From NCBI GenBank assembly GCA_964450345.1, contig CAYVEL010000006.1:1-47343 (forward strand): 47,343 bases of DNA, given 5' to 3'. The notes under the pieces were generated by a model. The model searched no databases and was not told the origin of the DNA. It worked only from the letters and a program-made list of their open reading frames with translations. A program made the position numbers and the translations under genes. Origin of the DNA: JAPLZH01 sp964450345 (GTDB lineage: Bacteria > Patescibacteriota > Minisyncoccia > Phycocordibacterales > PALSA-1337). Positions 1 through 6,813 of this stretch are shown piece by piece; within the stretch, counting starts at the first letter, position 1; each line of letters opens with the position of its first letter.

Positions 1-49
1 CGTTCCCCTGTCACGGGAAAGGTCGTGGGTTCGAGTCCCATCGGGCGCG
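1..49 (+). tRNA. tRNA-Asp(GTC), 5' part cut off by window edge
   Basis: The visible part holds the anticodon arm (stem 3-7/15-19, seven-base loop 8-14, anticodon GTC at 10-12), variable loop, T arm (25-29/37-41, loop TTCGAGT) and the 3' acceptor strand 42-48 with discriminator G49. The next bases are CAA, so CCA is not encoded and must be added by tRNA nucleotidyltransferase. The D arm and 5' acceptor strand lie outside the window. A terminator hairpin follows directly. Confidence 0.93.
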
Positions 50-60
50 CAATAATAAAA

Positions 61-88
61 AGAGTCTGGTTAATACCAGGCTCTTTTT
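61..88 (+). terminator. Intrinsic terminator of tRNA-Asp
   Basis: Stem AGAGTCTGG (61-69) pairs with CCAGGCTCT (76-84) with one G-U pair, a six-base loop, and a T run at 84-88. It sits 12 nt behind the tRNA. Confidence 0.85.
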
Positions 89-107
89 ATTATTGTTGTG
101 AATAGAT

Positions 108-124
108 TGTGACCGAGTCCCATC
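108..124 (+). repeat. Degenerate copy of the tRNA-Asp 3' end
   Basis: Bases 114-124 (CGAGTCCCATC) exactly repeat tRNA-Asp positions 32-42 (T loop to start of acceptor strand); the following bases resemble the rest of the acceptor strand but have diverged. The preceding TGTGAC (108-113) does not come from the tRNA, yet is identical to the bases in front of the tRNA-Gln 3' copy at 25031. This looks like an old attachment-site-like scar. See findings. Confidence 0.55.
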
Positions 125-180
125 AGGCAGATAAAATAATCCACAGCAGGTCATTCTTTGCTATGGTATTATATATAGTA

Positions 181-759
181 ATGAATAATAGAGGTTTTAC
201 TCTAGTTGAGTTGCTTGTCGTTATCTCAATAATAAGCCTGTTGAGTAGTATCTTTACTACGTCAGTTAGTGCTGCTCGTATTAAATCTAGAGACGCTAAA
301 AGAATGCAGGAAATCAGGTCTATTGATAATGCTATAAATCTATATATATCCGTGAATGGTCACGCGCCTTATTTACAAGGATCTTGTTCTGCTACGTCTT
401 TGGTCTATTCTAATACTATAGATTTTTGTGTAGGTAATTCCGGTGCTACTGGCAACGAGAAATATGCTTGGAATTTTTTGAAGGCCGATCTTGCTCCTTT
501 TATAAATTTACCAAATGATCCGTGCGGAAATAACGGTTGTTCAAATAATTTAGGATATAGGTATGTTTCCCCTGGTGCTATGAAATATGTTTGTACTAAT
601 ACTCCAGGTTTGTGTAATATTTCTACTGACTCACAATTTAATAATTCCTATCAGATTTATTTTAAGAAAGAACAAAATAACACAGATTCTGGTATAAATA
701 GTTTCGCTAATTCATTCTTAGATCCAGTGCCTACTAATCCACCAGGATGGGGTTACTAA
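181..759 (+). CDS. Type IV pilin / pseudopilin-like protein
   Basis: Product of 192 aa starting MNNRGFTLVELLVVIS: a short basic leader, the prepilin peptidase site G/F with Glu at +5, and a hydrophobic N-terminal helix of about 20 residues. The remaining ~160 residues form a small extracellular head with several Cys, as in GspG-like pseudopilins. I chose ATG181 because it gives a normal class III leader; a longer frame back to 109 would run through the tRNA-end copy and add a non-pilin extension. There is no clear Shine-Dalgarno. It probably contributes to a type IV pilus or competence-type filament, common in CPR bacteria. No assembly genes (pilB/C/D) are in the window. Confidence 0.82.
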   Translation: MNNRGFTLVELLVVISIISLLSSIFTTSVSAARIKSRDAKRMQEIRSIDNAINLYISVNGHAPYLQGSCSATSLVYSNTIDFCVGNSGATGNEKYAWNFLKADLAPFINLPNDPCGNNGCSNNLGYRYVSPGAMKYVCTNTPGLCNISTDSQFNNSYQIYFKKEQNNTDSGINSFANSFLDPVPTNPPGWGY

Positions 760-773
760 TATAGATCAACATA

Positions 774-2198
774 ATGAAAATACTAAAATATATAATCATT
801 TCAGTTGTAATAGCTTTAATTTTGATTAGTACCTTTCCTTATTTTAGAGTTTTTTGTCATACTGTTGTAGATACTTTTTCTGTTGGTAGATCAGATTCAA
901 AGACATTCTTATTTTTAATATTTGGTTTAGTTGTATCAGCAACGACTTACTTTTTGTATTTTAAGAATAAAAAGTTTAGCAGTCATTATGTTTCGAAAAT
1001 AAAGAAGGTAACGCTTTCGTTTGTCACTTTTTCTTTTTTGTATAATTTAGCACTTTATTCTTATTTTATAATATCGAATAACTTAAACCCGCTAAATCTT
1101 TATTCTATATATAGAAATGGAGAGGTGACGGCTATGCTTTTCTTACATAATCATATGTCGAAAGGCTATATAGCTGTTATTAATAAATATTTGAATATTG
1201 ATACAGGAGATGTTGATTCTGGAAAAGCTTTAATTGGTATTTTCCCTGATATTGTGTTTTTGATTGGTGCAATTTTCACTATATTTACTATAGTTTTTGT
1301 TATCTATTTAGTGTCAATTAAGGTAAAAGAATTTGATTTTAAAGGTTATAAAGGTGTTTTTGGAAGTCTTGGTGTATTTATGTCAGCATTTCTTTTGCTT
1401 AAAGGAATTATTGATGGAGGTTTCTTAAGTATCGAGGCGGTAATAGGTTTGGTATTTTTCCTTGTATTTATATATAAAGATAATTTATTTAAGAAGATTG
1501 CAATAGTTTATTTGTCAGTATATATAGTTTTACTTGATGCTCTCTATCTACATAATTATATTGATGAGACTCAATTGGCTTCAAAGATATTAATATTATT
1601 CAGTCTTACTGTGCTCCTAGTTTCTTTTTATTGTTTTGCTCATGAAGGTAAGAATAGAAAGAATTTTCTTTTATTGTTGTTAGCTTTAATACCTTTTATT
1701 AATCAGATATATAGTAATTTTTCAGTTTTTGAATATTTATCTAGAGAAATTAATGTAGGAGAGAGTGCTTATCTGATTTCTAGAAATAATTTAACTAGCA
1801 ATAATTTCTTATTACAGGGTCAGTATGGTGATGTTGGATTATATGAGTGGTTGGGTGATAAAAAAGTAAACATATATAACTTAATAGAAAAAACAGGTTT
1901 TGTTTACAGTATTGCACCCGTCATTTCTCCTTGGGTTGATTGTGTGCCTGTTGGGGAAATCTCTAGATATAAGACCAATATTTTTACTTTTGAACCTTTA
2001 TCAGAAGGTGTTTTCTCTGATGATAATTATTATTTAAAGATTAACGAAGATTCTGTTAAAGACGGAGTATATAAATATAAAATAAATTTTTATTCAAAAC
2101 CATGTACCTCTTTAGGTTTGGTGGAGATATTTCATGCTTTAATTTCTAGAAAAACAAACTTCTTCTTTTCAGAAAATCTAGAAAAAATCGAACAATAA
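774..2198 (+). CDS. Polytopic membrane protein with C-terminal soluble domain, function unknown
   Basis: The 474-aa product has roughly eight to ten hydrophobic segments over residues 1-320 (starting KYIIISVVIALILIS) followed by a mixed-polarity C-terminal domain of about 150 residues with three Cys. I do not recognise a family motif. It starts 14 nt after the pilin-like gene and its stop codon abuts the ATG of the CarS-like gene, so the three are probably co-transcribed. The codon use is AT-rich, like its neighbours. The linkage to a CDP-lipid synthase hints at an envelope role, but that is guilt by association only. Confidence 0.72.
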   Translation: MKILKYIIISVVIALILISTFPYFRVFCHTVVDTFSVGRSDSKTFLFLIFGLVVSATTYFLYFKNKKFSSHYVSKIKKVTLSFVTFSFLYNLALYSYFIISNNLNPLNLYSIYRNGEVTAMLFLHNHMSKGYIAVINKYLNIDTGDVDSGKALIGIFPDIVFLIGAIFTIFTIVFVIYLVSIKVKEFDFKGYKGVFGSLGVFMSAFLLLKGIIDGGFLSIEAVIGLVFFLVFIYKDNLFKKIAIVYLSVYIVLLDALYLHNYIDETQLASKILILFSLTVLLVSFYCFAHEGKNRKNFLLLLLALIPFINQIYSNFSVFEYLSREINVGESAYLISRNNLTSNNFLLQGQYGDVGLYEWLGDKKVNIYNLIEKTGFVYSIAPVISPWVDCVPVGEISRYKTNIFTFEPLSEGVFSDDNYYLKINEDSVKDGVYKYKINFYSKPCTSLGLVEIFHALISRKTNFFFSENLEKIEQ

Positions 2199-2696
2199 AT
2201 GGATTTATTTTATCAGGCTATATTCTTTTCTGTCCCGAGTTGGATTTCAAACATAATTTTCACATTGATTGTTCCGTTGAAAAAGAAGTTTCCTGTTTTG
2301 TTTAAAAATGACGGTCCTATAGATGGTGGTCTATCTTTGTGGGGGAATAGAGTTTTTGGTAACTCAAGAACTTTATCGGGTTTATTTTTGTCTGTTATTT
2401 TTGGATTTTTATTTTTATTTATATATGGTTCTTGGCTAGTTTTCTTACAGACTGTTTTTACATTTTTCGGAACTCTACTTGGCTCTTTTGTTAAAAGAAG
2501 AATTGGTCTAGATCAGGGAGAAGCTCTCGTTATTTGGGATCAGGCGGATTATATGTTTTTAATTTTGCCTATTTGGGTTTTGTTTTTTAATTTAAATATT
2601 TACATCGCACTAGTTTCATTCGTTTTGACTGTTATTGGTCAGCCGTTAATTTCTTTTATTGGTTTCAAATTTAACTTAAAGAGCAGACCTTATTAA
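2199..2696 (+). CDS. CarS-like CDP-archaeol synthase / CDP-lipid synthase family protein
   Basis: The 165-aa product carries the hallmark order of the CarS family (PF01864): a PID-G motif (NDGPIDGG, about residue 40), W-GNRVFGNSRT-SG, G--LGSFVKRRIG with a conserved KRR, and a late DQ-DY (WDQADY), within four to five membrane helices. In archaea CarS transfers CMP from CTP to unsaturated archaetidic acid, making CDP-archaeol for polar lipid head groups. In bacteria the substrate is unknown; a phosphatidic-acid-like lipid is an inference. It starts at the base after the preceding stop codon. The length matches the family (about 160-180 aa). Family assignment is firm, substrate is not. Confidence 0.85.
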   Translation: MDLFYQAIFFSVPSWISNIIFTLIVPLKKKFPVLFKNDGPIDGGLSLWGNRVFGNSRTLSGLFLSVIFGFLFLFIYGSWLVFLQTVFTFFGTLLGSFVKRRIGLDQGEALVIWDQADYMFLILPIWVLFFNLNIYIALVSFVLTVIGQPLISFIGFKFNLKSRPY

Positions 2697-2703
2697 TCAG
2701 TGA

Positions 2704-2732
2704 TTGAAAATATCTGATAAATAGTCTATTCT
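2704..2732 (+). promoter_or_regulatory. Promoter of tRNA-Thr(GGT)
   Basis: TTGAAA (2704-2709), a 17-bp spacer, and TATTCT (2727-2732), placing transcription start about 20 nt before the tRNA. Confidence 0.65.
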
Positions 2733-2756
2733 TATTTTTATCCTGTTCTTTTTAAA

Positions 2757-2829
2757 GCCGTTGTAGCTCAGTTGGTAGAGCACGTCATTGGTAATGACGA
2801 GGTCATCGGTTCAATCCCGATCAACGGCT
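2757..2829 (+). tRNA. tRNA-Thr(GGT)
   Basis: A full cloverleaf: acceptor GCCGTTG/CAACGGC, D arm GCTC..GAGC, anticodon stem CGTCA/TGACG with loop TTGGTAA (anticodon GGT at 2790-2792), T arm ATCGG/CCGAT, discriminator T2829. CCA is not encoded (CTG follows). It reads ACC and ACU. Confidence 0.95.
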
Positions 2830-2872
2830 CTGTGTCATTAGATTAGTTTTTTATTAATTTAATTTTAAAAAA

Positions 2873-3622
2873 ATGGAATTTATACCTGTAATAGTCATAG
2901 TTATAATCGTTCTTCTTTCATTCTTAAAACAAATAAACCAGTATGAAAGAGGTGTGAAGCTTACTATGGGTAAGTTTTCTGGAATTATGACTCCTGGATG
3001 GAGATTAGTAGTTCCGGTATTTCAGTCTTTTATTCGTGTTGATATGCGTATTAAGGCAGTAGATGTACCTGATCAGAATGCTATTACTAGAGATAACATT
3101 TCAGTAAGAGTTAACGCTGTTATTTATTATAAAGTAGTCGCAGCTGAAAAATGTGTACTTGAAGTAGAAGACTTTAGATATGCTATTACCCAGTATGCTC
3201 AGACTACTATGAGAAATATAGTAGGTGAGGTTACTCTAGATGAACTTCTAGCTAACAGAGATAAGATTGCTGATAGAATTAGAGAGATTGTTGAAAAAGA
3301 AACTAATGCTTGGGGTCTTCTAGTTCAGAACGTAGAACTTAAAGACGTAAGTCTTCCACCAGAAATGGAAAGAACTATTGCTAAACAGGCAGAAGCAGAA
3401 AGAGAAAAGAGAGCAGTTATCATTACTTCAGAAGGAGAACTCGCAGCTTCAGAAAACATGGCTAAAGCAGCAAGTATTCTTTCAGCTACTCCAGGAGCAT
3501 TACACCTAAGAACACTCCAGTCTATTAACGATGTTTCTTCAGATGCTTCAAATACTATAATCTTCACAATGCCACTAGAAATTCTAAAGGCTTTTGAAGG
3601 ATTCTCAGGAAAGAAGAATTAA
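2873..3622 (+). CDS. Slipin / stomatin-like SPFH (Band 7) domain protein
   Basis: The 249-aa product has one N-terminal hydrophobic segment (about residues 3-19) followed by the full Band 7 domain: NQYERGVKLTMGKF, TPGWRLVVPVFQSF, RVDMRIKAVDVPDQ, TRDNISVRVNAVIYYKV, then the helical region with ELLANRDKI and EMERTIAKQAEAEREKRA. This pattern is typical of prokaryotic slipins, which form oligomers at membrane microdomains, often beside a NfeD-type protease. No NfeD gene is present here. The gene stands alone between tRNA-Thr and the structured RNA. The start is ATG2873 after an A-rich stretch without a Shine-Dalgarno. Confidence 0.93.
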   Translation: MEFIPVIVIVIIVLLSFLKQINQYERGVKLTMGKFSGIMTPGWRLVVPVFQSFIRVDMRIKAVDVPDQNAITRDNISVRVNAVIYYKVVAAEKCVLEVEDFRYAITQYAQTTMRNIVGEVTLDELLANRDKIADRIREIVEKETNAWGLLVQNVELKDVSLPPEMERTIAKQAEAEREKRAVIITSEGELAASENMAKAASILSATPGALHLRTLQSINDVSSDASNTIIFTMPLEILKAFEGFSGKKN

Positions 3623-3650
3623 TAAGAATCTTTTAGGTTTTGCTAGTGTT

Positions 3651-3680
3651 TTGTTTTTAGCGATTTAGAGTTAGTATAAA
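3651..3680 (+). promoter_or_regulatory. Promoter of the structured RNA
   Basis: TTGTTT (3651-3656), an 18-bp spacer and TATAAA (3675-3680); transcription would begin a few bases later, where the closing stem of the RNA begins. Confidence 0.55.
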
Positions 3681-3683
3681 AGT

Positions 3684-3824
3684 GCCACCAAGAAATAAAG
3701 TAATCCGCGAATTAGATACTCGCGCGTTTCGGCCCGGTGTTATGAGTACAGGACCATCCTGGTAGATCCATAATTACTGGTCGTCGCATGACGACGCTCG
3801 GCTACTTTTCTTGGTGGTATTTTT
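3684..3824 (+). ncRNA. Probable structured non-coding RNA, about 140 nt, family not recognised
   Basis: A long closing helix CCACCAAGAAA (3685-3695) with TTTCTTGGTGG (3807-3817), continued by AAGTA/TACTT (3698-3702/3803-3807) and CCG/CGG, encloses three further hairpins: CGCGA/TCGCG (3706-3710/3720-3724); a long arm CCGGT..TTATG/CATAA..ACTGG (3734-3744/3769-3780) topped by CAGGA/TCCTG (3749-3761); and TCGTC-GCAT-GACGA (3781-3794). The 3' strand of the closing helix runs into TATTTTT, so the helix may double as terminator. A promoter lies just upstream. There is no ORF of note. It does not show the signature of SRP RNA (GGAA loop, AGCAGCC), tmRNA, RNase P, 6S or 5S. It could alternatively be a riboswitch-like leader of the gene at 3881. 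Confidence 0.6.
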
Positions 3825-3880
3825 ATTTATGAACATTTTAGTTTTTTAAACTCGTTTTTGTGTAGTATTATTTTAATGAA

Positions 3881-5572
3881 ATGGAATTAAATCAAATACC
3901 TCTTAGTCCAATAAGTCTAAAAAATAGAATCATAAATTTTTTAATAAAATATTGGATATTTTTAATTATTATAATAATTATTTTAGTTTTGATAATTATA
4001 GGGTTGGTATCTAGAATTTTGAAAAATGATCAGAAAGATTTCGGTGTAGTACCTGAGACTAATAAGACGGAGATTATTGATGATAAGTCCCGAGATATAG
4101 ATTTTAAAAATGATGAAAATAATATTTTAAGTGGTACATCGTCAGATAATTTCTCCTGGACTGGTGGTTCGAGTACTATTTTGCCAGAATATAAAGAACA
4201 TTATGCGTATACTTCCGAAAATAAGAATAATAAGGATAAGCCAGTAGATTTGTATTATGACGGTAAATTAATAGATTCTGCTTGGAATATTACTTCTATT
4301 CGCATGTGGGGAGATCATTTGGCCTATCAAAGGACCGATAATTATCCGCACTATGATTTAGTCTTTGATGGTAAGAACTTAGGTGAAGCATCGTACCCAG
4401 CAATATGGGATAAGAATATTGCTTATATTAAAGACGGTGAGAAAGGAGACAGGGGTGTTTATTATAATGGAGAAGTTTTGGTTTCTAATTGTAAGAATGT
4501 AGATTATGTCTTGTGGGGTAATAACATTGCTTATAGCTGTGATGATCCAGAAGGTAAGAAAGTTTATTTTAATAAAAAGTTTATAGGAATAGGTAGTATA
4601 GCAGGCCTTCATAAGAATTTGTTGATAGTTAACAAGGATTCAGATAAAGATTCCGATATTTGTTATTTGCTATATAAAAACGGGGAGAAGATAGATTCTT
4701 TCATTCCTAAAAACGACGGTTTCTGTCCTGCTAATGCGGCGGCGGTGGGTGAACCAATAGGTGTATTCGGAGATAATTATTGGATAACTAAATATACAGG
4801 TAAAAATGATGATAATAATCCAATATATGACATTGATTATAACGGAAAAGTAGTGTTCACAACTTCATATCCAAAGACCGTTCTTTTCGGGAATACCTTT
4901 ATTTATGGAAATTATAGAGAGGTGTATAGCGACGGTAAAAAAATAAATTCTAATAGTGATATATTGGCAGGAGATTCTCTATTTGAGAATAATTACTTTT
5001 CTACATTAGGAATGAATAGTCAAGCTTTTTATAATGGTAAAAAATTAGAAAAAATTAGCCAAAATGGTGAATTGTATACTAGAATGTTTGGTAATAATTA
5101 TTTAGTCTGGAGTAGTGGAAATATATACAAGAATGGTGATTTACTCGATGCTGCTGAATTTAATACAGCGATGATACTCGGTGATAATATCTCATATGTT
5201 AAAGAAGTGAAGAATGATGCCGGAGGTTCATCTGGTCAGCTTATCCTAAATGGTGATGTTATGGCTGATAGATTTAATTATGTCTCATATAAGGTTATTA
5301 CTGGAAAGAATATATATTACGAGAAAGAAGTTAATGGAGATTATCTTTACTATAGAAATAAAGAGGTTATCGGATCAAGATATGGTGTCGCTAATAGTAA
5401 GAAAATAACTAATTTATACACTTGGCCTACTATTACACCAGAAACTCAGATTGGTACTAGATATTCAAATAGTAATGATGCTTTTCATACAAACTATTTA
5501 ACTAGTCAAAGTTACGAAAATAAATATACCTTCACAGATCAGTGGTTATATTTAACTAATCAGTGGAAATAG
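3881..5572 (+). CDS. Membrane-anchored beta-propeller-like repeat protein, function unknown
   Basis: The 563-aa product has a short cytoplasmic N-terminus, one strong transmembrane helix (about residues 22-47, very Ile-rich) and a large outside domain. From about residue 105 on there are repeated units of 40-55 residues, each with a Y-Y/F-N/D-G-K strand (YYDGKLI, VFDGKNL, YYNGEVL, YFNKKFI, FYNGKKL) followed by an aromatic-G-N-N-IAY strand (MWGDHLAY, IWDKNIAY, LWGNNIAY). Such units suggest a beta-propeller similar to WD40-like or Kelch repeats. No catalytic motif is seen. TATTAT (3866-3871) lies 9 nt before ATG3881, so the mRNA may be nearly leaderless. It might be a surface binding protein. 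Confidence 0.7.
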   Translation: MELNQIPLSPISLKNRIINFLIKYWIFLIIIIIILVLIIIGLVSRILKNDQKDFGVVPETNKTEIIDDKSRDIDFKNDENNILSGTSSDNFSWTGGSSTILPEYKEHYAYTSENKNNKDKPVDLYYDGKLIDSAWNITSIRMWGDHLAYQRTDNYPHYDLVFDGKNLGEASYPAIWDKNIAYIKDGEKGDRGVYYNGEVLVSNCKNVDYVLWGNNIAYSCDDPEGKKVYFNKKFIGIGSIAGLHKNLLIVNKDSDKDSDICYLLYKNGEKIDSFIPKNDGFCPANAAAVGEPIGVFGDNYWITKYTGKNDDNNPIYDIDYNGKVVFTTSYPKTVLFGNTFIYGNYREVYSDGKKINSNSDILAGDSLFENNYFSTLGMNSQAFYNGKKLEKISQNGELYTRMFGNNYLVWSSGNIYKNGDLLDAAEFNTAMILGDNISYVKEVKNDAGGSSGQLILNGDVMADRFNYVSYKVITGKNIYYEKEVNGDYLYYRNKEVIGSRYGVANSKKITNLYTWPTITPETQIGTRYSNSNDAFHTNYLTSQSYENKYTFTDQWLYLTNQWK

Positions 5573-5596
5573 TTTTCTGTTTGTTGTTCTAAAAAA

Positions 5597-5625
5597 TTGA
5601 AAAGCAGATGAATGTGTAATACTAT
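5597..5625 (+). promoter_or_regulatory. Promoter of tRNA-Thr(CGT)
   Basis: TTGAAA (5597-5602), a 17-bp spacer, and TACTAT (5620-5625), 32 bp upstream of the tRNA. The -35 is identical to that of the other tRNA-Thr. Confidence 0.65.
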
Positions 5626-5657
5626 CTATCTTAGGGAGGTGGTTTTGTGTTTTACTT

Positions 5658-5730
5658 GCCAAAGTAGCTCAGTTGGTAGAGCATTCGCATCGTAAGCGGA
5701 GGGTCGCCGGTTCGAGGCCGGCCTTTGGCT
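5658..5730 (+). tRNA. tRNA-Thr(CGT)
   Basis: A full cloverleaf: acceptor GCCAAAG/CTTTGGC, anticodon arm TTCGC/GCGGA with loop ATCGTAA (anticodon CGT at 5691-5693), T arm GCCGG/CCGGC, discriminator T5730. CCA is not encoded. It reads ACG. Confidence 0.95.
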
Positions 5731-5793
5731 CATTAGATTAGTATTTTCATACAGCTTTCCACAGATTTTAGGGAATATTTAAATACTAAAACA

Positions 5794-5802
5794 TGTTAAA
5801 AT
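5794..5802 (+). promoter_or_regulatory. Extended -10 promoter giving a leaderless mRNA
   Basis: TG-T-TAAAAT ends 6 bp before the GTG start codon at 5809, so the transcript would start at or next to the start codon. There is no Shine-Dalgarno. TTTCCACA (5756-5763), a weak DnaA-box look-alike, lies upstream. Confidence 0.6.
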
Positions 5803-5808
5803 TAGTAC

Positions 5809-6810
5809 GTGAAAACTGCATGTCGAAAATTTGCACTTGTGTTTTTTGTCTTTCTGACAATGATTTTTTCTTATACCTTAACAAAGGCACAAACCACCGA
5901 TTCCGTTCCTAGTGGAAATACAGATTCTAGTCCAAGTACATCTGGTGGTGATAGTGGTTCTGGTAGTAATAGTAATAATACAGACTCTGGAAATCAAAAT
6001 ACAGGAAGTGGATCAAGTGGAGGAGATACTTCTTCAGGAAATACTACTTCAACAGATTCTACTGGTACGAGTGATTCTACAGGTAATACGACGAATACAG
6101 GTAACTCTACATCTGATAATACTTCTAATAGTGGTTCGGACGATAGTTCTAATTCGACAGGGAATAACACTGGCAATTCGGCCAGCGCATTAGATGCTTT
6201 AAATCAGAGTACTACTGTTATTGATTCTAATAATGCTACACCCGAAGTTAATTTAGGTAATACAGGATCAAGTACAGATAATTCTTCAGCTACTTCTACA
6301 GATGTTGCAACCGGTACCACAACAGAGACTATTGCTTCTACTACAATTGATATAAAAACAGAAGTTGTTGCTTCTACTACTGAAAATGTAGATATTGCTA
6401 CTACGACTGATTTAATTAGTACTTCTACAGAAGCTACAAGTACAGTTCCTGTGGTAGATGAGTATGTTCAGCCTGAAATTCCTGGATTGAGATTATTTAA
6501 TTTTGATAGCATCGAAGTGGGCTTTGCAACATCTACAGGAAAAACTAGATTTTATATAAACCAGAATAATGAAAATTCACAGGTCTTAGAAGTTCCTTAT
6601 GTTATGAATACTGTGAATTTCTTTAGTAATGGTATGAATGTTTTTTGGGTTGATTCTAGAGCTAGAAGTATCTGGAAAGTTAATTCAAATAATATAAGTG
6701 TAGAGTCTGTTTCTATAGATCAAAGCGGTACAGCAGAAATGCAAATAAATAATGCAGATGGTAGTGTTTCAACTCTTTATTATTCTAGTGGACGAATAAT
6801 TTTTAATTAA
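5809..6810 (+). CDS. Secreted Ser/Thr/Asn/Gly-rich surface protein with small C-terminal domain
   Basis: The 333-aa product has a signal peptide (MKTACRKFALVFFVFL..., likely cut after KAQ near residue 28), a long low-complexity stalk rich in Ser, Thr, Asn, Gly and Asp (about residues 29-215, with TSTST/ATTT repeats in its second half), and a compact C-terminal domain of about 110 residues rich in beta strands (FYINQNNENSQVLEVPY, NGMNVFWVDS). No transmembrane segment follows the signal. The GTG start is chosen because an extended -10 lies 6 bp upstream and the signal peptide begins there. First gene of the surface locus; the next starts 3 bp after its stop. Probably a cell-surface stalk protein. 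Confidence 0.75.
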   Translation: MKTACRKFALVFFVFLTMIFSYTLTKAQTTDSVPSGNTDSSPSTSGGDSGSGSNSNNTDSGNQNTGSGSSGGDTSSGNTTSTDSTGTSDSTGNTTNTGNSTSDNTSNSGSDDSSNSTGNNTGNSASALDALNQSTTVIDSNNATPEVNLGNTGSSTDNSSATSTDVATGTTTETIASTTIDIKTEVVASTTENVDIATTTDLISTSTEATSTVPVVDEYVQPEIPGLRLFNFDSIEVGFATSTGKTRFYINQNNENSQVLEVPYVMNTVNFFSNGMNVFWVDSRARSIWKVNSNNISVESVSIDQSGTAEMQINNADGSVSTLYYSSGRIIFN

Positions 6811-6813
6811 AGA

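Noticed and set aside
109..180. N-terminal extension of the pilin-like gene back to ATG109
   Set aside because: It runs through the tRNA-Asp end copy and would place 24 residues before the class III leader; ATG181 gives the normal prepilin start.
3684..3824. SRP RNA, 5S rRNA or tmRNA
   Set aside because: No GGAA/AGCAGCC SRP domain, no 5S loop consensus, no tRNA-like end or tag frame.
5912..6193. Overlapping frames in the Ser/Thr-rich gene (both strands)
   Set aside because: Low-complexity repeats keep other frames open; translations are meaningless Ile/Val/Glu strings.
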